A stretch of DNA of 64,000 nt from Lacticaseibacillus thailandensis DSM 22698 = JCM 13996. Its GTDB lineage: Bacteria > Bacillota > Bacilli > Lactobacillales > Lactobacillaceae. The position numbers were made by a program, and so were the translations under genes. Positions 1 to 7,607 of the stretch are shown here, one piece after another (position 1 is the first letter of the stretch; each line of letters opens with the position of its first letter). A model generated the notes under the pieces. It did not search any database. It was not told the DNA's origin and worked only from the letters and a program-made list of their open reading frames with translations. The stretch lies in NCBI RefSeq assembly GCF_001312865.1, contig NZ_BBER01000001.1, positions 620,001 through 684,000 of the forward strand, in the 5' to 3' direction.

Positions 1-91
1 CCAGCGGCACGTCACCCTTTTCCAGGGTGGCGACGATCTGCTCAAGCTCTTGCAGCTGCGTTTCAAAGCTCGGTTGTTGTTCGTCACTCAT
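1..91 (-). CDS. xseB: Exodeoxyribonuclease VII small subunit (partial)
   Basis: The first 30 residues, starting [20 protein letters not shown], match the N-terminal coiled part of XseB, the small subunit that binds XseA to form exonuclease VII, which degrades single-stranded DNA. The start at 91 has the ribosome-binding sequence GAGGAGG a few bases upstream, and the ATG overlaps the end of xseA, so the two are translationally coupled. The gene runs off the left edge of the window, so its C-terminus is not seen. Confidence 0.9.
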   Translation of the reverse strand, partial: MSDEQQPSFETQLQELEQIVATLEKGDVPL

Positions 92-1452
92 GATGTTTTT
101 CCTCCTCGATGTTCACCGTCTTGATTGTCGCGTCCACCGACCCGTGATCAGCGTGAATCGTGACGTCCGCACCCACCACGTATTCGTGGGCGGTGCGTAA
201 TACATGCCCCTGGCGTCGGTCGTATAGGCATAGCCCCGGCTCAGTGTCCGTAAGGGGCTAAGGCTATCCAAAGCCGCCGCCAGTTGCGCCACCCGTTGTC
301 GCCGTTGTTGCACGGTCGCCCGCGTGGCGGCGCCTAGCCGCCGCTGGAGGTTCGCTACGGTAACCTGGTTACTACTAATGCGTGCTGCCAATCCCGACCG
401 CTGCAGGCGACTTTGCGCCAAATTTAACCGGCTGCGCAATTGGGCCAGTTGCGCCGGAAAACTGCGGAATAAACGTGACCGCAGTAAGTCCAATTTTTGC
501 ATCTGCCCGTCATATAACCTTGATGGTTGTGTGAGCACGACACTTTGCCGCGCCCGGTCGAGCCGGTACCGCAGGCGCGCCAGGATTGCTGACTGGGCCC
601 GCACCAAGCGTTGGGCCAATTTGGTCACGTTTTGCCCCGCCTCCGCTGCGGTCACCGGCGTCACGTATTCGGCCGCGGCCGTCGGGGTGGCAGCGCGATA
701 ATCGGCGGCGTAATCCGCAATGGTCACGTCCGTTTCGTGACCCACGGAGGAAATTACCGGTATGTGCATCGCCACGATGGCTCGCGCCACCGCTTCCTCG
801 TTGAACGGCCACAAATCTTCGAGTGAACCACCACCACGACCAATGATCACGGCGTCAAAGCCGCCGTACTGGTCAACGCGTTGTAGCTGCCTGACGATAT
901 CGGGTGCCGCCGCATCCCCCTGCACCTGCGCTGGAAACAACGTAATCGCTAATTGGGGGTAACGCCGACGCACGGTAGTAATAATATCGTGAATCACCGC
1001 GCCACTAGGACTGGTGACCACCGCGACTTTACGCGGATACTGGACTAACGGTGTGTGGTCGTGAATAGCGTACAGGCCCTCTTTGCGCAGCCGTTCGTTG
1101 AGCTGTGCATACGCCAACGCCAGCACCCCCTGCCCCGCGGGTTCCAGTCGCTCAATTGTCAGCTGGTAATTACCCGAAGGCTCGTACACGGTCACACGCC
1201 CCACGGCCAGCACCGCCATGCCGTCCTCCAACTTGAAGGCCAACTTTTGGAAGGCTGATTTAAACATGACGGCGCTGATCTTGCGTGCTCATCCTTCAGG
1301 GAAAAGTACTGGTGGGCGGGACGCAACCGGAAGTTAGACACTTCACCCGCGACAAACACCTGCTTCAAGTACGGATCAAAGTCAAATTTTCGCTTAATGT
1401 ACCGGTTCAACATGCTGACTGATAAGTATTCACTCGCATCAGGTGTTGCCAT
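84..1452 (-). CDS. xseA: Exodeoxyribonuclease VII large subunit (two apparent frameshifts)
   Basis: This is the catalytic subunit of exonuclease VII. The N-terminal OB-fold ([39 protein letters not shown]) is followed by the large XseA domain with [28 protein letters not shown] and [17 protein letters not shown]. The frame breaks near 1281 (an AAA run reads AA) and near 212 (CCC reads CC). Restoring both bases gives a 456-residue protein that ends by overlapping xseB. The start MATPDASEY at 1452 is preferred because GGAGGGG lies eight bases upstream. The breaks look like consensus errors rather than decay. folD, often found between nusB and xseA, is not here. Confidence 0.9.
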
Positions 1453-1490
1453 CTGCATCCCCTCCATACCTATAGATTTCGCGTTTATGT

Positions 1491-1535
1491 AATAAAGGCC
1501 CGGGACAAAAGCAATCGTCTCGAGCCTTTTTTATT
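1491..1535 (-). terminator. Rho-independent terminator downstream of nusB
   Basis: A 13-bp stem (AAAGGC..GAC against GTC..GCCTTT) with a short loop is followed on the minus strand by a T-rich tail. Two positions pair as G-U only in the minus-strand transcript, which fixes its direction. It separates the efp-asp23-nusB group from xseA, so xseAB is probably transcribed separately. Confidence 0.75.
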
Positions 1536-1564
1536 GTCACGCCCACCGCGTAGGCGGCTTGGCG

Positions 1565-1963
1565 TTACTCTTGCTTAACAAAGTTGCCCAACACCCCGTT
1601 AATAAACTTCACGGCGCTGTCATCACTGTACTGCTTGGCTAATTCGAGCACTTCGTTGACGGCCACCTTATCGGGCACGTCATCTTCAAACTTAATTTCG
1701 TACAGGCCTAGCCGTAACAACACTAGATCCGGCTTGGACAGGCGGGCCATCGTCCAACCTGACCGTAGTTCTGGCTTGATAGCGGCATCCAGCTCATCGC
1801 GCTTAGCCAATACCCCATTGACCAAGTCAAACAGGTACTCTGGGGCAACCTCATTTTTGGGCAAAGCCGCCTTATACGTCATATCCCGGTCCCCGTCTGG
1901 ATTCAATTCCAGCGCAAACAGGGTTTTGAAAGCAGCTTCACGAATTGCGTGACGCGTTAACAT
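1565..1963 (-). CDS. nusB: Transcription antitermination factor NusB
   Basis: A protein of 132 residues with the all-helical NusB fold: LTRHAIREAAFKTLFALE at the N-terminus and KVAVNEVLELAKQYSDDSA, FINGVLGNFVKQE at the C-terminus. NusB binds boxA RNA with NusE (S10) and promotes antitermination of rRNA transcription. The ATG at 1963 overlaps the asp23 stop as ATGA, which argues for this start over an in-frame TTG one codon upstream and indicates coupling to asp23. Confidence 0.95.
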   Translation of the reverse strand: MLTRHAIREAAFKTLFALELNPDGDRDMTYKAALPKNEVAPEYLFDLVNGVLAKRDELDAAIKPELRSGWTMARLSKPDLVLLRLGLYEIKFEDDVPDKVAVNEVLELAKQYSDDSAVKFINGVLGNFVKQE

Positions 1964-2406
1964 CAATCGTCTTCCTCTGTTGTTTCGTCTTCCTCATCGT
2001 CCTTAAACAAGTCCGTCTTGTCGACCGCGGGCGCCTTTTCGGGCACCACACCGACAACGTGGACGTCGACCTGGGCCAACTCCAGATCCGTCATGAACAA
2101 TAGTTGTTCACGTAATGTTTTCTGAATCGCCAGGGCAACTTTAGGGACACTCACGCCATAGTTCAGATAAACGTAGACATCGGCGTGCACCTGGTCGCCA
2201 TCAACGGTGACCGTCACCCCTTTGCCCCGGTTAGCCCGGCCAAACCACGCATTGATGCTCGAAGCCAGCGACCCACGCATCTGATAGACACCATCCACGT
2301 TTACCGCCGCGATGCCCAAAATTACTTCCAGTACTTCCGGGACAATTTCAATGGTCCCCGTACTGTCTGGACGACTTGCTAAAACAATATTTGTGTTTTC
2401 AGCCAT
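1963..2406 (-). CDS. Asp23/YqhY family envelope stress protein
   Basis: A 147-residue Asp23-family protein (PEVLEVILGIAAVNVDGVYQ, GVTVTVDGDQVHADVYVYLN, VHVVGVVPEK). In Bacilli the paralogue at this locus (YqhY) sits with accB/accC, nusB and efp and has been linked to acetyl-CoA carboxylase activity and envelope homeostasis. The C-terminus is a highly acidic tail (DLFKDDEEDETTEEDD). It lies between efp and nusB and overlaps nusB by four bases. Confidence 0.88.
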   Translation of the reverse strand: MAENTNIVLASRPDSTGTIEIVPEVLEVILGIAAVNVDGVYQMRGSLASSINAWFGRANRGKGVTVTVDGDQVHADVYVYLNYGVSVPKVALAIQKTLREQLLFMTDLELAQVDVHVVGVVPEKAPAVDKTDLFKDDEEDETTEEDD

Positions 2407-2431
2407 GAGGCTTACCTCCCGTTTCTAAACG

Positions 2432-2989
2432 TTACGCACGAGAAATGTACGTGCCATCCGTCGTGTTAATGGTCAGCACGTCACCAACGTTAATGAAGAA
2501 CGGTACCTGGACAACCAGACCGGTCTCCAAAGTAGCGGGCTTGGAACCACCAGAACTGGTATTACCACGGATGCCCGGTTCCGTTTCAGTTACCTCAAGG
2601 TCAACGGTCTTCGGCAATTCAACACCCAGCGTTTCGGAACCGTGCATGATGATGCTGACCATCATGTTTTCCTTCAAGTATTTCAAAGCGTCGCCCAACT
2701 GATCGGCAGTGAGGCTTAACTGTTCATAGGTATCGTTATCCATGAAGTAGTAACTGTCGCCATCGGCGTACAGGTACTGCATGGATTTGGTATCGATTTG
2801 GGCCTGTTCCACTTTTTCGGTTGAACGGAAGGTCTTTTCCTGAACGGCACCCGTCCGCAGGTTTTTCAAGGTTGAGCGCACAAAAGCACTACCCTTGCCT
2901 GGCTTGACGTGTTGAAATTCAACGATGCGCCACAGGTCATGGTCAACCTCAATGGTCAAGCCGTTTTTAAAGTCATTTACAGAAATCAT
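2432..2989 (-). CDS. efp: Translation elongation factor P
   Basis: A complete 185-residue EF-P, which relieves ribosome stalling at polyproline. It begins [16 protein letters not shown] and carries the loop KPGKGSAF, whose tip lysine (K32) is the residue modified by 5-aminopentanol in B. subtilis. The C-terminal OB domains follow ([35 protein letters not shown]). It is followed by asp23 and nusB on the same strand, with pepP upstream, a common arrangement in Bacilli. Confidence 0.95.
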   Translation of the reverse strand: MISVNDFKNGLTIEVDHDLWRIVEFQHVKPGKGSAFVRSTLKNLRTGAVQEKTFRSTEKVEQAQIDTKSMQYLYADGDSYYFMDNDTYEQLSLTADQLGDALKYLKENMMVSIIMHGSETLGVELPKTVDLEVTETEPGIRGNTSSGGSKPATLETGLVVQVPFFINVGDVLTINTTDGTYISRA

Positions 2990-3137
2990 GCATGGTCCTC
3001 CAACTAATTATTCTCAACCAATGATACCAATGACGGGGCACGGTTGCAAGGTTAACCAACCCGAACCGTCGCCGGCACAGCCATTACGTACACCAATCAG
3101 CCACGCCCAACAATAACGTAGTCCGACCCTTGCCGTC

Positions 3138-4210
3138 CTAAATATCCAGGTGTAGCAACTCGGCCGGTGCTGGTGTTGACAACTGCTGGACGCCACTATC
3201 AGTCACGAGCAAATCATCTTCGATGCGCACCCCACCGATACCCGGCAGGTAGATTCCGGCTCATCGGTCAACACGTTACCAGCAACAATCGGTGTTTCCA
3301 TATAAACGCCCCAGGCACCAGGACCCTCGTGAATATCACGCCCGATACCATGACCTGCCCCGTGACCAAAGTTCTGCTGGTAGCCCGCCGCATCAATAGG
3401 CTGGTGCGCCTGGGCCTGAATGTCTTTGCCTAATACTCCGGGCCGCATCATTGCCGCCACCCCCCGATTAGCCTGGTAGACCAACCGGTAGATCTTGTCC
3501 AACTGGGGATCAGGTGTACCAATTGCAAAGGTGCGCGTCAGGTCCGACATGTAGCCGTGGTAGGTACAACCCCAGTCCAACGTCACAACGTCGCCCGCTT
3601 CAATCGCCTTGTCGTCCGCAAAGCCATGGGGCAAAGCCGACCGGTAACCGGAGGCAACGATAGTGTCAAAGGACACACCTGACGCGCCTAATCCCCGCAT
3701 GTAAAAGTCGAGGTCGTTAGCCACTGCGCGCTCCGTCATCCCAGGACGGATAGTAGCCAGGACGTGGCGGTACCCGTCTTCGGCAATGTCCACCGCCTTC
3801 TGAATCAAGGCCACTTCCGCTGGCGACTTCACTTCGCGCAGTCCCGCGACCAGGTGGCGGGTACCCCGTAGTTGGGCCGCGGTGGCCCCCGCGAGGACTT
3901 GATAATCAGCAAACGTCATATACTCGGCTTCAAAGCCTAACTCCTTAACGTCATCCTGGTCCGCCAACTTGCCCACTGCTGGGAGCAGACCGTGATGATG
4001 CTCCACCACGGTGGCCGCGTGTATTTCGTGCTTAGCCACCTCAATGAACCGTGAGTCCGTCACCAGATATGCTTGTGTCAGCGTCACCAATAACGCACTT
4101 TCGTCGCCACTAAAGTCACTGACATACGACACATTCACCGGGTCGGTTAAGACGATTGCTTTGAGGTCCTGATCACGCATCACCCGACGTAATTCTTCAA
4201 TTTTAGCCAT
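3138..4210 (-). CDS. pepP: Xaa-Pro aminopeptidase, M24 family (one apparent frameshift)
   Basis: M24 metallopeptidase that removes N-terminal residues before proline. The N-terminal creatinase domain ([20 protein letters not shown]) is followed by the pita-bread domain with the metal ligands visible in [43 protein letters not shown] and [10 protein letters not shown]. One G is missing from a GGG run near 3256; restoring it gives 357 residues ending LHLDI with a stop at 3138, the usual family length. Upstream of efp, as in other Bacilli. I read the break as an assembly error. Confidence 0.9.
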
Positions 4211-4447
4211 TAATTGTTGCTCCCGTCTAAATTAATTATGTATGAGAAATTCATTACACAACCATTGTAGCAGAAAGCCGTCCCGATGAACGTTAGCGCA
4301 CGCGCACAAATAAATTTTTGGCGGTACGGCGGTGTCAGGACCAACAGTGGCCGTCCAAAAGTGTTAGCTTAATTTTTCTTGCCACTTGCCAATTTGGCCA
4401 ACCGAGATGTAAACAGCTTAGGAATGGCAGGACGTATGAATTGGCAC
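4211..4447. other. Intergenic region upstream of pepP
   Basis: No gene is seen in this stretch. It must hold the pepP promoter (TATGAG-like and TTACACAACC sequence just upstream of the start) but I could not define clear -35 and -10 hexamers. Confidence 0.4.
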
Positions 4448-4476
4448 AAAAAAAAACGCCCCCCAAGGGACGCTTC
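4448..4476 (-). terminator. Rho-independent terminator downstream of rpmA
   Basis: On the minus strand, AAGCGTCCC pairs with GGGGCGTTT around a short loop and runs straight into nine T residues. It lies ten bases after the rpmA stop codon and ends the rplU-rpmA transcript. Confidence 0.85.
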
Positions 4477-4486
4477 ATCGTTCTAA

Positions 4487-4780
4487 TTAGTCGGCAGCTG
4501 CTTCAGCAGGGTAAACCGAAACCTGCTTGCGGTCGCGGCCCAGACGTTCGAACTTCACGATGCCGTCGCTAGTGGCGAACAACGTGTCGTCACCACCACG
4601 GCTAACGTTAGTGCCTGGGTGAATCTTAGTACCGCGCTGACGGTACAAGATGTTACCAGCCTTAACGAACTGGCCATCGGCACGCTTGCTACCAAGACGC
4701 CGACCAGCAGAGTTACGGCCGTTAGATGTGGAACCGCCCCCCTTATGGTGGGAGAGGAATTCAAGGTTTTGCATTTCCAT
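4487..4780 (-). CDS. rpmA: Large ribosomal subunit protein bL27
   Basis: A 97-residue L27 with the conserved body [40 protein letters not shown] and [17 protein letters not shown]. It has the Firmicutes N-terminal extension ([17 protein letters not shown]), which in Staphylococcus is removed by the cysteine protease Prp before L27 enters the ribosome. The prp gene normally found between rplU and rpmA is absent: only 33 bases separate the two genes. The cleavage motif here is divergent (FLSHHKGG against the usual FFASKKGG). Confidence 0.95.
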   Translation of the reverse strand: MEMQNLEFLSHHKGGGSTSNGRNSAGRRLGSKRADGQFVKAGNILYRQRGTKIHPGTNVSRGGDDTLFATSDGIVKFERLGRDRKQVSVYPAEAAAD

Positions 4781-4813
4781 GAGTGTTACACCTCCGTGTG
4801 TAGAGTACGTTAA

Positions 4814-5125
4814 TTACTTAACGTTAATGGCGTCGATCGTCACCTTAGTGTAAGGCTGACGGTGGCCCTTCTTCTGGTGCTGGTGCTTCTTAGGCTTGTA
4901 CTTGTAAGTAACAACCTTCTTCTGGCGGCCCTGCTTCTCGACCTTACCAGTGACGGTTGCACCATCAACGAATGGAGTACCAACCAAAGTGTTGTCACCA
5001 CCGACGAAAACGACTTCGTCAAAGGTAACAGTGGCGCCTTCTTCAGCGTCAAGCTTTTCAACGTAGACAGGTTCGCCCTGTTCTACCTTGTACTGCTTGC
5101 CGCCAGTTTTAATAATTGCGTACAT
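4814..5125 (-). CDS. rplU: Large ribosomal subunit protein bL21
   Basis: A 103-residue L21: [59 protein letters not shown]. The start at 5125 is chosen over a longer open frame because it matches the family N-terminus and has GGAGG at the right distance. It is followed directly by rpmA, and a structured leader precedes it. Confidence 0.95.
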   Translation of the reverse strand: MYAIIKTGGKQYKVEQGEPVYVEKLDAEEGATVTFDEVVFVGGDNTLVGTPFVDGATVTGKVEKQGRQKKVVTYKYKPKKHQHQKKGHRQPYTKVTIDAINVK

Positions 5126-5245
5126 GAGTACACCTCCTACGTGTCCGGAAACCGGACGTTTTCCCTGATTACTCGCCAAACTGGGTGCTAGGCTTTGATA
5201 CCCAAGTCCGTGCGGTTGCAGTCGCAGGGTGCAAATACAACGTGT
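5126..5245 (-). promoter_or_regulatory. Probable L21 leader RNA
   Basis: The untranslated leader of rplU is about 110 bases long and has several dyads, the clearest a GTCCGG/CCGGAC hairpin at 5140-5156 just upstream of the ribosome-binding site. Firmicutes commonly have an autoregulatory L21 leader at this position, and the CCGCACGGACTTGGGTATC segment is reminiscent of it. The family assignment is from memory; a covariance-model search would settle it. Confidence 0.55.
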
Positions 5246-5247
5246 TG

Positions 5248-5276
5248 ATTATAGCAGGGACCGCCAGGAAACACAA
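5248..5276 (-). promoter_or_regulatory. Promoter of rplU-rpmA
   Basis: A perfect -10 TATAAT (5248-5253) lies 17 bases downstream of a -35-like TTGTGT (5271-5276) on the minus strand. Confidence 0.75.
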
Positions 5277-5345
5277 GCATCCGCCCATAATTAAAAGCCA
5301 CCATCCCCAATGATAGTGACCCACTCACGCCCTAAAACTGCCACG

Positions 5346-5357
5346 ATGTGCCAAGCG
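5346..5357. repeat. attR-like copy of the tRNA-Arg 3' end
   Basis: The 12 bases here are identical to the tRNA-Arg 3' end plus its next base (6943-6954); the flanks differ. A chance 12-bp match within 1.6 kb, exactly at a tRNA end, is improbable. Confidence 0.7.
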
Positions 5358-5575
5358 AGAGTCACATGCTATGGTTATCCTAAGGAATAAGGCAAGGTGG
5401 GCATACTGCGATCAGACCATTTCACACTTATTTCACATAACTCACAACTGTTTAGTTACATACACCGGACCTCGTTTTACTTTCCCATCAACAATATCAT
5501 TTTAGGAACACAACAACATTGGGACCTTGCTAACTTCTCTTCCTGCCAAAATGCCTGCGGGCACGTATGTGTGCT

Positions 5576-5791
5576 CTACTTCTTCTTTCGTGGATCGGGT
5601 TCACCGGTCACAGCTTCCATGCCTTCTACAGTGACAATGATTTCACGGCCGAACTTTCGCCAACTACCTGCCGGCCACTTATCCGGATTTTGGCGTAAGC
5701 TCGTACGCACATACGTTTTGTTCTTACCCCATATCTCTGCAGCTTCCGTAGATGTTAATAAATCTGCATCATTCAAATTAATTTTTGCCAT
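5576..5791 (-). CDS. Small helix-turn-helix protein of prophage type
   Basis: A 71-residue basic protein. Residues 10-30 (LLTSTEAAEIWGKNKTYVR) form a MerR/excisionase-like winged helix-turn-helix in which a TSTEAAEIWG helix is followed by a recognition helix, then a wing (GSWRKFGREIIVTVEGMEAV) and a lysine-rich tail. Similar proteins occur near the lysis end of lactobacillus prophages; the precise role is unknown. It overlaps the preceding membrane-protein gene by 19 bases, so the two are co-transcribed. It is the last gene before attR. Confidence 0.65.
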   Translation of the reverse strand: MAKINLNDADLLTSTEAAEIWGKNKTYVRTSLRQNPDKWPAGSWRKFGREIIVTVEGMEAVTGEPDPRKKK

Positions 5792-5958
5792 AGTTCACCA
5801 TCCAAAAAAACAATCACAACAATCAGTGCCAAAGAAGAAACGTCCGCCGCTGTTGAAATAGCCGAAATGGAAATTGAGAGCACATGGTCAACAAACGACC
5901 AAATATTAAGTGCGCCCGTTATTAGCGCTACCACCAGCAAAACGATATTTTTATTCAT
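5773..5958 (-). CDS. Small two-helix membrane protein, prophage-borne
   Basis: A 61-residue protein with two predicted membrane helices (IVLLVVALITGALNIWSFV near residues 5-23 and SSLALIVVIVFL near 41-52) and little else. The family is not recognised. It could be a holin-like protein, or an immunity or exclusion factor given its position after the lysin terminator. It lies 54 bases downstream of the small cationic peptide gene and overlaps the helix-turn-helix gene. Confidence 0.5.
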   Translation of the reverse strand: MNKNIVLLVVALITGALNIWSFVDHVLSISISAISTAADVSSLALIVVIVFLDGELWQKLI

Positions 5959-6012
5959 GGAATTCGAAATGAAGGTACCGACAGCAAGAGGTGTTGGCCC
6001 GTTGCCTGAAGC

Positions 6013-6147
6013 TTATTTGTCTTTCTTCTTCTTGGACGCGGCTCTCAGTGCTGCTATGCTGGCGACTAGACTTGCAATTCCCGCAGCTACATTCTTGAAG
6101 ATTTCAGACCAACTAACGGCGTCCTTCATCTTCTTGCCTTCTTTCAT
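6013..6147 (-). CDS. Small cationic amphipathic peptide, prophage-borne
   Basis: An open frame of 44 codons (or 38 from the second ATG at 6129, which has AAGAAGG seven bases upstream). The sequence MKDAVSWSEIFKNVAAG, IASLVASIAALRAASKKKKDK suggests one amphipathic helix followed by a lysine-rich tail. No family is recognised. Such peptides can be membrane-active (leaderless bacteriocin or toxin-like) or a phage accessory product. An upstream open stretch in another frame (about 6190-6150) might mean the true protein is longer if a base is missing here. Confidence 0.45.
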   Translation of the reverse strand: MKEGKKMKDAVSWSEIFKNVAAGIASLVASIAALRAASKKKKDK

Positions 6148-6207
6148 CTGTGATAGTAACCCTTCTGGGCGTTAGCGTCGACTCCTTGAAGAGTTTTTTT
6201 TCTTTAC

Positions 6208-6242
6208 AAAAAAATAGCTCCACCCCGATTCCGGAGTGGAGC
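6208..6242 (-). terminator. Terminator downstream of the lysin remnant
   Basis: GCTCCAC pairs with GTGGAGC (6217-6242), with further inner pairs that use a G-U wobble only in the minus-strand RNA, followed by seven T residues. It separates the lysin remnant from the three small genes near attR. Confidence 0.85.
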
Positions 6243-6247
6243 AAACA

Positions 6248-6870
6248 TTACTTAAAGCTGCCAAGAGCCTCATTGCTGTGGGTATAGTCACGGCAAGCCA
6301 CGTAGTACGTTTAGCCTTTAGTGGCATGGTAAGCCACATGTAGATAGGAACCGTTGCGCACGTAACCGTAGTACTTAACACTCTCGCCAGCATAAAACTT
6401 GGCCCCGGTAGGCTCGATCCCCGGATAGTACCACACTGTCAATGTCCCGTCAGGTAAAAAGTACCATTCTCGCCCGTGATGGTGTATTTGCACTCCTTGT
6501 AGGTCTTGGCTACGAACCTAGCAGCAGCCAAGCGTGCGGCCACATGGTCCACAACGCTGTCACCGCCATTGCCACCTGTTGAAGTCCCCAGATTACCACC
6601 AACATTAATAGCTGGTGTGGACGGCTTTGGCCGGTTGCTCGTGTTGCTCGTGTTGTCAAACAAAAACTTGCTAACGTCTGCTTCTTTGAGCGACTTTGGC
6701 AAATCATCAATTCCAGACAACTTGCCGTCTTTATCCAATTTCAGCGTGTCCACATCTAATAGTACCCGCACAGCCTTACTGTTTCTGGCACCTGCCTGAG
6801 AATGGATACAGGCAAAAGTGTGAAATGACATGTGAAATAGAGCCTGATTATAGCAAATTTGCGCACTCAT
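6248..6870 (-). pseudogene. Phage scaffold protein fused by deletion to an endolysin C-terminus
   Basis: The N-terminal half reads AGARNSKAVRVLLDVDTLKL, DKDGKLSGIDDLPKSLKEAD, which resembles the C-terminal part of Gp20-type phage scaffolding proteins. It then changes to KYTITGENGTFY, DGTLTVWYYPG, GAKFYAGESVKYYGYVRNGS, an SH3-type cell-wall-binding repeat as found at the end of lactobacillus endolysins. One C is missing near 6453, and an in-frame TAA at 6311-6313 precedes the last 20 residues (TYYVACRDYTHSNEALGSFK). No catalytic lysin domain remains. An internal deletion joined the head and lysis modules. Confidence 0.7.
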
Positions 6871-6942
6871 TTCGCATTCTATTTAACAGTTTTTGTTTGT
6901 CTTGATTTTTCATTGCGCTACATTGCGTTGTAACACTAGTTT

Positions 6943-6954
6943 ATGTGCCAAGCG
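6943..6954. repeat. attL-like core within the tRNA-Arg 3' end
   Basis: This is the tRNA-side copy of the 12-bp direct repeat that also occurs at 5346-5357. Integration here regenerates the tRNA 3' end, leaving the tRNA functional. Confidence 0.7.
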
Positions 6955-7017
6955 GGGTTCGAACCCGCGACAAATGGTTTAGAAGACCATTGCTCTATCC
7001 AGCTGAGCTATTGGCAC
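6944..7017 (-). tRNA. tRNA-Arg (anticodon UCU)
   Basis: A 74-base cloverleaf: acceptor GTGCCAA/TTGGCAC, D-arm AGCTCAGCTGGATAGAGC, anticodon loop in GGTCTTCTAAACC (anticodon TCT), T-arm GCGGGTTCGAACCCCGC and discriminator A. CCA is not encoded. Its 3' end doubles as the integration site of the remnant downstream. Confidence 0.95.
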
Positions 7018-7111
7018 GAATAACGGATAATATTATAGAAACAACCCGGTCGCCCTGTCAATCGCCATGGTATAATGAAACTCCTTGGCAGGGGCAAGCG
7101 ACACCGGTAAT

Positions 7112-7363
7112 TTAATCGGTGCCGCTCTTTTTGTTGTGCCGGTGCATGTAACCCCGCAAGCCGTACAGCCCGCCCACGATTAGGACCATCCACAACGCTA
7201 GGAGCAACAGGAACCAGCTCCAACTGAAGAGGACCAGGGTAATGGCAGCAATCACGCAGCCAATGATAACCGCCACAATCAGGTTGAGCGGCTCGTGCAA
7301 AGCAGTAGTGACGGTAAAAAGCAACCCACCGACAATTAAGAAAATGAGTATATCGATAATCAT
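7112..7363 (-). CDS. Small hypothetical membrane protein
   Basis: An 83-residue protein that is almost wholly hydrophobic (DILIFLIVGGLLFTV, LIVAVIIGCVIAAITLVLF, FLLLLALWMVLIVGGLYGL), consistent with three membrane helices, with a short basic tail (MHRHNKKSGTD). The start at 7363 is preferred because GGAGG lies just upstream; the longer open frame lacks one. The stop codon lies inside a GCGGCACCG/CGGTGTCGC dyad. Function unknown; no link to its neighbours is evident. Confidence 0.7.
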   Translation of the reverse strand: MIIDILIFLIVGGLLFTVTTALHEPLNLIVAVIIGCVIAAITLVLFSWSWFLLLLALWMVLIVGGLYGLRGYMHRHNKKSGTD

Positions 7364-7607
7364 GGCAATCCTCCCGTTAGTAGTATAGCGAAAGCCTGGG
7401 TCCCGGGGCAAATATTTTGCGCCCACCAACCCACGCGCTATGCTCACCCGCAAAACGATCACCGCCCCGCACCCACAGAATGACCTGGCGACCCACGCAG
7501 ACACACGATCACGAAGGGTTCGTCGTACCGGTCACTTGTTCTCATTACTAATTACCATTACACTGGCTATAACTATGAGATGATTATGAGGAAAGAAGGA
7601 TTCTGCC

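Larger units (their letters stand above)
5346..6954. mobile_element. Remnant of a prophage integrated in tRNA-Arg(UCU)
   Basis: The 12-bp sequence ATGTGCCAAGCG occurs at the 3' end of tRNA-Arg (6943-6954) and again at 5346-5357 in the same orientation, as expected for attL and attR of an element inserted in the tRNA 3' end. Between them, all on the minus strand, are a phage scaffold-protein piece fused to a lysin C-terminus, a terminator, and three small genes. No integrase, portal, terminase or tail gene remains. Paired TGTGAAAT octamers near both ends may be integrase arm sites. Confidence 0.75.

Noticed and set aside
7090-7135. Plus-strand terminator at GCGACACCG..CGGTGCCGC followed by TCTTTTTG
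   Set aside because: No plus-strand gene ends here; the dyad overlaps the stop codon of the small membrane-protein gene and its direction is ambiguous.
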